Source of the DNA: Thermoplasmata archaeon
GTDB taxonomy: Archaea; Thermoplasmatota; Thermoplasmata; SG8-5
Assembly: GCA_030655715.1 (NCBI GenBank)
Contig: JAUSPR010000208.1
Span: forward strand, 1-13,482
Length of the DNA: 13,482 nt
Reading direction: 5' to 3'
The position numbers and the translations under genes are program-made. Under the pieces are notes generated by a model. It saw only the letters and a program-made list of their open reading frames with translations. It ran no database searches and had not been told where the DNA came from. Of the stretch, positions 6,147 through 13,111 are shown in pieces. Within the stretch, counting starts at the first letter, position 1, and every line of letters starts with the position of its first letter.

Positions 6147-6166
6147 ATTTGTAGATATTTACAAAT
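6147..6166. promoter_or_regulatory. 20-bp palindrome in a divergent promoter region
   Basis: ATTTGTA (6147-6153) and TACAAAT (6160-6166) flank GATATT; 18 of the 20 positions are symmetric. It lies between the ribbon-helix-helix gene and the surface-protein gene, about 45 bases upstream of the latter's TATA element. A tandem AAATAGC repeat (6163-6176) overlaps it. Candidate binding site for a dimeric regulator. Confidence 0.45.
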
Positions 6167-6211
6167 AGCAAATAGCAAGTCTGATAATTCGCGAAGTCCA
6201 ACAAAACTATA

Positions 6212-6218
6212 TTAAATA
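6212..6218 (+). promoter_or_regulatory. Probable TATA box of the surface-protein gene
   Basis: TTAAATA within an AT-rich block, predicting transcription near 6240 and a leader of about 30 bases containing GAGGAAAGGTGAT just before the TTG start. A second AT-rich candidate lies at 6224-6231, so the assignment is tentative. Confidence 0.35.
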
Positions 6219-6269
6219 CAAAAGATATAATACACATTGCAATAATATGTGCGAGGAAAGGTGATTTGA

Positions 6270-9200
6270 TTGAAACGACTATCCATCCTGCTGGTTCTGG
6301 CGATACTCATCTCCAGTTCCTTTGCCATCTTGACAGTTTCCCCCGGAGTAAAAGCCATTGATCTTACCCCCACACCGGTCACGGTTCGTACTAATACCAA
6401 TGTCAAGGACTCAGTGAGCCTTGTAGCCGGAGATGATGGTCGAATCTATCTGGCATGGGCAGAGAAAATTACCGATTCGGATATAATGCTATCATATTCT
6501 TCAAATAACGGAACAAGTTTTTCACCGGCAGCCCGTGTAAATAATAATGCAGCTGGCACGCAGGCCAGCTGTGATGCAGCTGCCGCTGACGGTTCATTAT
6601 ATATTGTATGGAACGACCTTTCACAGGACACTGGTAACATAATCCTGGGTCGCTCGAATGATAGTGGCATGACCTTTGATGAGGTTCATGTCAGCAAATT
6701 CGAGGACGGCACACAAGCCCATCCCACCATTGCAGCGGCTGGTAACCGGGTTGCAGTCGCCTGGGAGGAATACCGGTCAGATAACACCATCCGTCTCTGG
6801 AAGGGGATAAACGGCGATCTGGTCTTGGACTGGGAAACAACCGGCCATCAGGGCGCAGTCAGGGACGTGGAATTTTCGCCGAACGGTATGTACATAGCAT
6901 CAGGTTCCGAGGACAATATGGTGAAGATATGGAACGCGGGCACCGGCTCGCTCGTGAGAAATATCACATCTCATACCAACAAGGTCCTGGCAGTGAACTG
7001 GTCATCTGACGGAAACATGCTAGCAACAGGTTCATTCGATTACAATATCACGATTTACAACACCACGGATTTCAGCGAGATTACCAGGTTGAACAGCACC
7101 GGCGGGATACTGACCAAGAATTACGTCAACGCCGTTTCTTTCTCTCCCGATTCCGGTCACATTGCTGCAGCATACAACGGCCAGTACGACAACAAAATCC
7201 CCACCGGGTTTCCCTCCCTGAATTTCAATTTTACAGTTTGGAACCTCACGGATTACTCAAGCTGGACCCGGCAACATTCGAACTCCGTCATGGATGTTGC
7301 ATTCTCGCACAACGGCACTTATGTGGCCAGCAGCTGCAAGGCTCCCAAAAACAACACGCTCACGCTCAAGATATGGAATGCCTCCGACGGATTGCTTGTG
7401 AATGAGATAAACATGGGTCGCTCCGCCGATGCCCTGTCCTGGTCCCCCGACGACAGGTTCATAGCGGTCGGCCTGGTCAATGGTTCGATTGCAATAGTGA
7501 ATGTCTCCGACCCGAACGACATCTCCTGGATGAAAAGCACCCACACCGGCGGCGTTCATTCGGTTGACTGGAGCATCGGTGACGAGATTGTCTCGGGAGC
7601 ATCGGACCCCAAGGCGAAGATATGGTTCAAGGAGAGCGATTCTTATTACGGTTACGAGAGGGTGAACCTCAATGGCCACATGAACAGCGTGTACTCGGTT
7701 GACTGGTCCTCCAACGGCCTTTCTGCCGTAACGGCAGGGGGGATATCCACCCAGTATAACATGGGAGAGAACCAGATATTCTGCGCTGTTTCAAATGACA
7801 ATGGCTTGACATTTTCATCTCCGACCATGGTGAGCGACAGCTGCTCCAGAAATCGCCTCCGTCCACAAATAGGCATGAGCCCAATCGGTGACATATCGGT
7901 AACATGGTATGATTCGAGAATCGGTAAAGATGATATTTATTATGCCAACTTAACTGACAGCGATGTCACTTTCAGAAAAAATATCGGGGTCACCCTTGGT
8001 GGCGATGATGAGATGATTCCGCAAATCTTTGTTGATGGCAATGGAGTTTCGCACGTTGTCTGGCAATATGGTCTCGGCGTGGAAGTGAGATATGCGAATT
8101 CCAGCGATAATTTCCAACATGCCCAAACCATAGCGACCAATGCCCAGCTTCCAACAGTAACCGGCGCTCCAGACGGTTCTTCATTATGGGTTGGTTGGCG
8201 CCAATACAATACCACTACCAAGATGAACAATACCTGGGCGGCTTTATCTTACAATAGCGGTGCGAGTTTTGCTGAAAATGTTCTTCTGAATTCAAGCAGA
8301 AGATTTGTCGGTCCACATACAATCTTCGTGGACAATTACAATCAAACTTCGATTGCCTGGGAGATAAACGAGACTCCGAATGAAAAAATCTGTTATCGGA
8401 CCACTGTGCTCTCTGACCTATGGGGGCCCAGTGTGTTGTCCACATCCCCCGCGAATGGGGAAACCGACGTGTCCATTTTTACAACATTTCAAATAAGGTT
8501 CTCGGAGCCCATGGACAGAGTATCGGTTGAGGCGGCACTTTCCTGGACCAATGGAATCGAAATCTGGACCATTGGTGATTGTGAAGGAAACCAGGGTACA
8601 TGGAATGCATACGGAGATGCAGTATCATTCGAGCCCAGAATGCCCTTGAAATATGACCAGACCATTGGATACACAGTAACAATAGCCAGCACAGCAACTG
8701 ACCTTGCAGGGAACGCATTTGCATCCGATATTACCTTCAGCTTCAAGACCAGTGCGGATTCTGACCCACCAACTATAGATCATTTTCCGAGCCAGAGCTC
8801 TGTCAGCTATGACCAGTCATATAATGTAATGGCAACAATTATCGATTATTGGGGAAACGTTAGTAGTGCCAGACTTTATTATCAGGGGGTGTCGGACGCA
8901 AGTCCAATTAACTCTATTGAGATGACTTTGACTGACACAGACACCTATCAAGCTGCAATACCTCCGCAATTGAGCCTTGGTTTCATTCATTATTACATCT
9001 GGGCAAACGATACTTTCAACAATGTCGCCAGGAACCCGACCAATTACACAAACCAGTCACAACTTTTCAATGTGAGCGTCGTGGATGGTGTTAAGCCTGA
9101 AATTTCACATGTCCAGGTTACAGAGGAAGAAGTGTTCAAAGACATTGAAATATGGGCTGTTGTAACGGACGAAGTCCAGCTCCAGGGTGTGTACTTGCAC

Positions 9201-10094
9201 TATCGGGCTATTAACTCCAGCATCTACGTCAATGTCGCAATGCAGCCTGCAGCCAACAGCACTCCGAACACTTACAAGCATCAGATTCCGGCTCAAGGCA
9301 CAATTGGCCAGGTGCAGTATAACATAACCGCTGTGGACCAATCAGGCAATTTCAACTCAACACCCATTCTTACAATCCAGATAATCGATAGGTACGCGCC
9401 CGTAATCAATTCGGTCATACCACAACACCTTGAGAACCAAACTAAAGTGCTTATCAGGGCCAATGTCACAGATGACGTAGGCGTGAATTCCGTGGTGCTA
9501 TATTTCAAGGCAGTCGGTGGAAATCAGTGGGTTTCGCGCTCGATGACCTACATTGAAGGGGATTATTACGAGTTCACCATACTGGCCCAACGCAGAAGCG
9601 GCATGATTTATTACTACGTGAATGCCACAGATATCTATGGCAATCAGGCATCCACGCTTTCCGAGCAGGACCAGTTCCAGATTGAGGTAGTTGGAGTTGG
9701 TCCGGATTATACGCTGTATTATGCACTGGCTTGCGTACTTGCCCTGCTGATGGTGGTTCTTGTGTTTCTGGTTGTCAGGAAATTCAGCAAGCCAGCACAA
9801 ACCGAAGAACCACCCGAAACTGCAGAATCCTTGGCGGAGGAACCCTCGACACTGGAAACCGAACTTTGCCCAAAATGCGAGTTTGATATCGAGAAAGGCG
9901 CCTCATGTCCGTTCTGCGCCAGCGAAAATCCGGTTGAACCAGTGGCCGAGCCCCCCCCAAAACCGGAAGTAGCATCACCAAAGCCAGGCTTGGACAATCA
10001 GGAGATGTTAGCCCGCCTCGAGAAGGCCTTCAAGGATGGCAAGATGTCGGAAGAACAGTATCTGAGGAATGTTGAGAAGTTTTCGAAAAGGTAG
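6270..10094 (+). CDS. Membrane-anchored surface protein: WD40 propeller nested in an Asp-box propeller, Ig-like domains, zinc ribbon and SHOCT tail
   Basis: 1274 residues. The start is TTG 6270, just after AGGTGAT. Residues 1-29 are a signal peptide. Residues about 39-172 and 501-714 form blades of a BNR/sialidase-like propeller with Asp-box motifs (SSNNGTSF, SNDSGMTF, SNDNGLTF, SYNSGASF). Between them, residues 173-492 form seven WD40 repeats, including GHQGAVRDVEFSPNGMYIASG and DNMVKIWN. The seventh blade is closed by the first strand (TIRLWKGINGDLV) and the last repeat. A Big_5-like domain follows (718-829), then three Ig-like domains (831-939, 940-1040, 1041-1142). A transmembrane helix spans about 1148-1170. 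The cytoplasmic tail has a CxxC...CxxC zinc ribbon (C1200, C1203, C1213, C1216), a proline-rich linker and a SHOCT-like helical pair (1244-1272). Many N-x-S/T sites fit an exported glycoprotein. Likely role: surface adhesion or ligand sensing; the ligand is unknown. hel308 follows after 10 bases. Confidence 0.9.
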   Translation: MKRLSILLVLAILISSSFAILTVSPGVKAIDLTPTPVTVRTNTNVKDSVSLVAGDDGRIYLAWAEKITDSDIMLSYSSNNGTSFSPAARVNNNAAGTQASCDAAAADGSLYIVWNDLSQDTGNIILGRSNDSGMTFDEVHVSKFEDGTQAHPTIAAAGNRVAVAWEEYRSDNTIRLWKGINGDLVLDWETTGHQGAVRDVEFSPNGMYIASGSEDNMVKIWNAGTGSLVRNITSHTNKVLAVNWSSDGNMLATGSFDYNITIYNTTDFSEITRLNSTGGILTKNYVNAVSFSPDSGHIAAAYNGQYDNKIPTGFPSLNFNFTVWNLTDYSSWTRQHSNSVMDVAFSHNGTYVASSCKAPKNNTLTLKIWNASDGLLVNEINMGRSADALSWSPDDRFIAVGLVNGSIAIVNVSDPNDISWMKSTHTGGVHSVDWSIGDEIVSGASDPKAKIWFKESDSYYGYERVNLNGHMNSVYSVDWSSNGLSAVTAGGISTQYNMGENQIFCAVSNDNGLTFSSPTMVSDSCSRNRLRPQIGMSPIGDISVTWYDSRIGKDDIYYANLTDSDVTFRKNIGVTLGGDDEMIPQIFVDGNGVSHVVWQYGLGVEVRYANSSDNFQHAQTIATNAQLPTVTGAPDGSSLWVGWRQYNTTTKMNNTWAALSYNSGASFAENVLLNSSRRFVGPHTIFVDNYNQTSIAWEINETPNEKICYRTTVLSDLWGPSVLSTSPANGETDVSIFTTFQIRFSEPMDRVSVEAALSWTNGIEIWTIGDCEGNQGTWNAYGDAVSFEPRMPLKYDQTIGYTVTIASTATDLAGNAFASDITFSFKTSADSDPPTIDHFPSQSSVSYDQSYNVMATIIDYWGNVSSARLYYQGVSDASPINSIEMTLTDTDTYQAAIPPQLSLGFIHYYIWANDTFNNVARNPTNYTNQSQLFNVSVVDGVKPEISHVQVTEEEVFKDIEIWAVVTDEVQLQGVYLHYRAINSSIYVNVAMQPAANSTPNTYKHQIPAQGTIGQVQYNITAVDQSGNFNSTPILTIQIIDRYAPVINSVIPQHLENQTKVLIRANVTDDVGVNSVVLYFKAVGGNQWVSRSMTYIEGDYYEFTILAQRRSGMIYYYVNATDIYGNQASTLSEQDQFQIEVVGVGPDYTLYYALACVLALLMVVLVFLVVRKFSKPAQTEEPPETAESLAEEPSTLETELCPKCEFDIEKGASCPFCASENPVEPVAEPPPKPEVASPKPGLDNQEMLARLEKAFKDGKMSEEQYLRNVEKFSKR

Positions 10095-10104
10095 ATGAAA
10101 GTCC

Positions 10105-12240
10105 ATGAAGGTCAATGAGCTTGACATTGATGAAAGAATAATCAAAATCATACATGAAAAAGGCATTCAGGAATTTTATCCCCCCCAGGCAGAGGCGCTT
10201 GAACATGTTCTTCAAGGCAAGAATACCGTTCTTGCCATACCCACTGCTAGCGGTAAATCTCTGGTGGCATACATAGGCATTCTGAAAAAAGTTCTGGAGG
10301 GCAAGAAAGCACTGTACATCGTGCCACTGAGGGCGCTGGCATCTGAAAAATATGATGAATTGAAGGAATTCGAGAGTCTCGGGTTGAAAGTTGGGAAAAC
10401 TGTGGGTGATTTTGATGCCCCGGACCCGGAACTTCAGAAACTGGACATTATTGTGGCAACTTCAGAACGCGCAGATTCACTGATGCGGCACCGTTCCGAC
10501 TGGATGTATGAAATCGGTGTTGTGGTTGCTGACGAGGTTCACCTGATAAATGACGCTTCCAGGGGTCCGACCATGGAAATCACCCTGGTGCGTTTGAAGG
10601 AATTGAACCCTGACATACAGTTCATCGCGCTTTCCGCCACCATAAAAAATTCAATCGAACTCGCCGACTGGCTCGAAGCAAAACACGTCAAAAGCGACTG
10701 GCGGCCTGTGGCGCTCAAGGAAGGCGTATTTCTGGATGATACAATCCATTTCACTGACAGTACCGAGATGGCCATTGAAAAGAACGGTGATGAGATGTCA
10801 TCCTTGGTTTGTGATACTGTGAAAGATGGTGGCCAGATTATTGTCTTTGTCAATACGCGAAAATCCAGCGAGAGCGTTGCCGAGAAGATTGCCATGACTC
10901 TTCAGAAAAAGGTACTGGACAAGGACGAACTTGCCAGCATGTCCGAGCTCGCCGAAAAAGTGGAACTCACAGAGGAAGAGCCCACGTCCGTCGGCGTCAG
11001 GCTGGTAAAATGCGTTCAGGGTGGTTCAGCATTCCACAATGCCGGTCTCACTGACGGCCAAAGGCGATTAATTGAAAAGAGCTTTCGTGAACGTCTCCTC
11101 AAATGCATTGTGGCCACACCGACGCTGGCAGCAGGCATCAATCTCCCTGCAAGGCGCGTTGTGGTCCGCGATACTACGAGATTTGATTCGAATTTCGGAA
11201 ATGTCCGTATTCCGGTGCTGGAGATTAAGCAAATGTGCGGCCGTGCAGGTCGCCCGCAGTTTGATCCATACGGGGAAGCGGTGCTTTTAGCCAAGAATCG
11301 CGGTGCCATGGTGCGACTGATGGAGGATTATTTGCTTGGAGAACCCGAGGCTATTCGTTCGAAATTGGGCTCGGAACCAGCGCTTCGCAGCCATATTCTG
11401 GCGGCAATCGCAACTGACTATGTCAAGAACCATGAAGGACTAATGGCATTCATTGACAAGAGCTTCTTTGCCCATCAGATGGACATCTGGACCATCGAAG
11501 GCATGATAGAGAATATGCTCAATTTTCTGGAAGAATCCGGGCTCATCACAATCGACCACGAGGACTTCAAGGCCACAATGTTCGGGAAGCGAACGTCAGA
11601 CCTATATATCGACCCGCTTTCCGCGGTAATGATGAAGGATGCTATTGACCGCTCGGAAACCGTCATAACGAATGATATGGGCCTGCTCCAGGTCTGCTGC
11701 TCTACCCCGGATGTTTATCCTCTGTACCTGCGCAAGAACGATTATGACTGGATCCCTGCTCTGTACATGGAAAACAAATCTGCATTCCTTCAGGACCTCC
11801 CGGATGATTCAACGGAAGAGTTTGAGATGTTTCTTTCGTCATTGAAGACAGCCAGCCTGCTCATGCAATGGATGTCCGAAGCTCCGGAAAACGAGATTGT
11901 GGAGAAATTTGGCGTTGGCCCCGGAGACGTAAGAAGCAGGGTGGAAAGCGCAGAATGGATGCTGTATTCAATGCGAGAGTTGGCAAGGCTCTTTGGCAGT
12001 CCGGTTACTGGTATGCTCAATCCCCTGGTGACAAGGGTGAGGTATGGAATTAAAGAGGAACTTCTACCGCTGGCAAGCCTGAAAAATGTCGGCAGAAAAC
12101 GTTCCAGAACATTATTTAATGCTGGAATTACCAGCGTTGGCAAGATCCTTGAAGTTGATTTCAGGGACCTGGATTCTTTGCCAGGTATAGGTCCTCAGCT
12201 TGCGGCAAGCCTGAAGGACCAGGCCAGAAAATTGGCTTGA
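10105..12240 (+). CDS. hel308: Hel308-type ATP-dependent DNA helicase
   Basis: 711 residues, full length for archaeal Hel308 (Hjm). This superfamily 2 helicase unwinds lagging strands at stalled forks with 3'-5' polarity. Visible motifs: FYPPQAEAL (24-32, Q-motif), IPTASGKS (45-52, Walker A), DEVH (143-146), SAT (177-179), FVNTRK (248-253), ATPTLAAGINLPAR (337-350) and QMCGRAGRPQFD (376-387, motif VI). The ratchet domain follows, and the C-terminus has helix-hairpin-helix segments (LKNVGRKRSRTLFNAGI and LPGIGPQLAASL). The ATG at 10105 is 10 bases after the surface-protein stop, so the two are probably co-transcribed, a surprising partnership. A run of seven C at 10180-10186 encodes the Pro-Pro of the Q-motif. 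Confidence 0.93.
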   Translation: MKVNELDIDERIIKIIHEKGIQEFYPPQAEALEHVLQGKNTVLAIPTASGKSLVAYIGILKKVLEGKKALYIVPLRALASEKYDELKEFESLGLKVGKTVGDFDAPDPELQKLDIIVATSERADSLMRHRSDWMYEIGVVVADEVHLINDASRGPTMEITLVRLKELNPDIQFIALSATIKNSIELADWLEAKHVKSDWRPVALKEGVFLDDTIHFTDSTEMAIEKNGDEMSSLVCDTVKDGGQIIVFVNTRKSSESVAEKIAMTLQKKVLDKDELASMSELAEKVELTEEEPTSVGVRLVKCVQGGSAFHNAGLTDGQRRLIEKSFRERLLKCIVATPTLAAGINLPARRVVVRDTTRFDSNFGNVRIPVLEIKQMCGRAGRPQFDPYGEAVLLAKNRGAMVRLMEDYLLGEPEAIRSKLGSEPALRSHILAAIATDYVKNHEGLMAFIDKSFFAHQMDIWTIEGMIENMLNFLEESGLITIDHEDFKATMFGKRTSDLYIDPLSAVMMKDAIDRSETVITNDMGLLQVCCSTPDVYPLYLRKNDYDWIPALYMENKSAFLQDLPDDSTEEFEMFLSSLKTASLLMQWMSEAPENEIVEKFGVGPGDVRSRVESAEWMLYSMRELARLFGSPVTGMLNPLVTRVRYGIKEELLPLASLKNVGRKRSRTLFNAGITSVGKILEVDFRDLDSLPGIGPQLAASLKDQARKLA

Positions 12241-12243
12241 ATT

Positions 12244-12334
12244 ATTAAACATGTTCTCGCCCTAATACCGCAATCTTTAGATTTGCGGATACAGGGCACT
12301 TACAAGCTATTCCCATGGCGAGAAATAGTTTAAT
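12244..12334 (+). other. Long hairpin downstream of hel308
   Basis: ATTAAAC (12244-12250) pairs with GTTTAAT (12328-12334), and TTCTCGCC (12254-12261) pairs with GGCGAGAA (12317-12324), separated by a 3x3 internal loop. Inside lies a second stem, CCGCAATC (12268-12275) with GATTTGCGG (12280-12288, one bulged T). It starts four bases after the hel308 stop. No T-tract follows, so it is not a simple terminator. Confidence 0.55.
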
Positions 12335-12337
12335 TAA

Positions 12338-12466
12338 AGTGCTCCCCTCGATATCCTGTACTATCAACTTATTGAATCAGCCTGAATGAGTATCTGGCGA
12401 TAAGGACTCACGAAATTCAGGATGAAAGCAATTAGGATACCCCACGTTTTAGCGTTGGGGAGCACT
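12338..12466 (+). ncRNA. Candidate structured RNA or IS200/IS605-like end
   Basis: AGTGCTCCCC (12338-12347) is a perfect complement of GGGGAGCACT (12457-12466). Between them are a hairpin with CCTGAAT (12381-12387) pairing ATTCAGG (12415-12421) and an inner GAGT/ACTC stem, then CCCCACG-TTTTAG-CGTTGGGG (12440-12460), which competes for the same G-run. A terminal CCCC...TTTAG...GGGGAG hairpin is typical of IS200/IS605 right ends and TnpB-associated RNAs, but no tnpA or tnpB is seen here. The right arm touches the stop codon of the next gene on the opposite strand. Confidence 0.35.
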
Positions 12467-12777
12467 CATTTTGAATCCTTAGATGCTCGCTTCCTTCTTT
12501 CTTTTGCAGTGAAGCCAGTTGCCCTCTCGAGGAAAAGGTTGAACATGCGAATAGTATCGCTCGCTGTCTTGTCATCGACATTTGTGTTCATCCTGGTATC
12601 GACATAAAGGGTTTTTTTCCCATCGCTCCAGGCTGTGATATTGTCCAGGGCGCCGGAACTTGATACGAGTTTCTCACCGTTCTTCTTCACGGTTCCGAAA
12701 ATATCCTTCATCAGTATTTCCAGTTTATTGCCCTCAATTTTCTCGAAATGTCCGCGTTTGATATCGTATTCGTTCAT
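12466..12777 (-). CDS. Conserved archaeal hypothetical protein, 103 residues
   Basis: I do not recognise a function. The protein is small, basic at the C-terminus (ERATGFTAKERRKRASKDSK) and has an alternating pattern with a likely alpha/beta fold: KRGHFEKIEGNKLEILMKDI, then strands around TAWSDGKKTLYVDTR, then a helix DTIRMFNLFLERATGF. It resembles a short uncharacterised family seen in Thermoplasmata-like archaea (possibly DUF5611, from memory and unverified). The ATG at 12777 has no clear ribosome site. A TATA-like TTTTAAATA (12831-12839, minus strand) predicts a leader of about 30 bases with a GGACT/AGTCC mini-hairpin (12786-12803). It is flanked on both sides by hairpin-rich non-coding DNA. 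Confidence 0.7.
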   Translation of the reverse strand: MNEYDIKRGHFEKIEGNKLEILMKDIFGTVKKNGEKLVSSSGALDNITAWSDGKKTLYVDTRMNTNVDDKTASDTIRMFNLFLERATGFTAKERRKRASKDSK

Positions 12778-12830
12778 GTTATCGAGGACTGAAATACAAG
12801 TCCCTGTAAATTAACTTTCCGTTGTATTGA

Positions 12831-12839
12831 TATTTAAAA
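12831..12839 (-). promoter_or_regulatory. TATA box of the 103-residue gene
   Basis: TTTTAAATA on the minus strand, 54-62 bases before ATG 12777, giving a predicted transcription start near 12807. Confidence 0.35.
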
Positions 12840-12915
12840 TTTCCTAGCGAATAATTATTAATATGTTAACCAGGCCAGTTCAAAAATCATGATTAGATAT
12901 CATCAAGAAAATGCC

Positions 12916-13047
12916 GCCATGCACCGTTCAGATTATTGCATATGAAATCAAAGCCAGTTAGCTTTGATAACTCAGGTGCATGGCCTACGCACGTAAACTT
13001 CCAGCCCCGGCAACAAACGCCAGCCGCTTTAGGGGCTGGTAGTTTAC
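12916..13047 (+). other. Two-hairpin structured element in a divergent intergenic region
   Basis: Hairpin A: GCCATGCACC (12916-12925) pairs perfectly with GGTGCATGGC (12975-12984) and encloses ATCAAAGC-CAGTTA-GCTTTGAT (12947-12968), a perfect 8-bp stem. Hairpin B: GTAAACT plus CCAGCCCC (12993-13008) pairs with GGGGCTGG plus AGTTTAC (13032-13047), 15 of 16 positions. It has a GGC/GCC inner stem and an alternative CCAGCC (13020-13025) that competes for the same right arm. Neither flanking gene ends here, so termination does not explain it. It is a candidate non-coding RNA or a small non-autonomous mobile element with IS200/IS605-style ends. Confidence 0.5.
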
Positions 13048-13080
13048 TAACATACCTTTATGAATAGCCAGACATAATAA

Positions 13081-13088
13081 TTTATATA
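13081..13088 (+). promoter_or_regulatory. TATA box of the M29-like gene
   Basis: TTTATATA at -31 to -24 relative to ATG 13112, as expected for a leaderless transcript; there is no Shine-Dalgarno site before the ATG. Confidence 0.6.
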
Positions 13089-13111
13089 TTAGTAGTTGTT
13101 TATCAACAGAC

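Noticed and set aside
6270..10094. Two separate genes fused by assembly (WD40 and sialidase-like)
   Set aside because: The frame is continuous and the Asp-box blades on either side of the insert complement each other, supporting a real nested domain.
12241..12466. RNase P RNA or SRP RNA
   Set aside because: The conserved cores of those RNAs were not found; only stem potential is evident.
12422..12607. 61-residue plus-strand frame
   Set aside because: Opposite to the 103-residue gene, which has the better protein pattern, and it begins inside a hairpin region.
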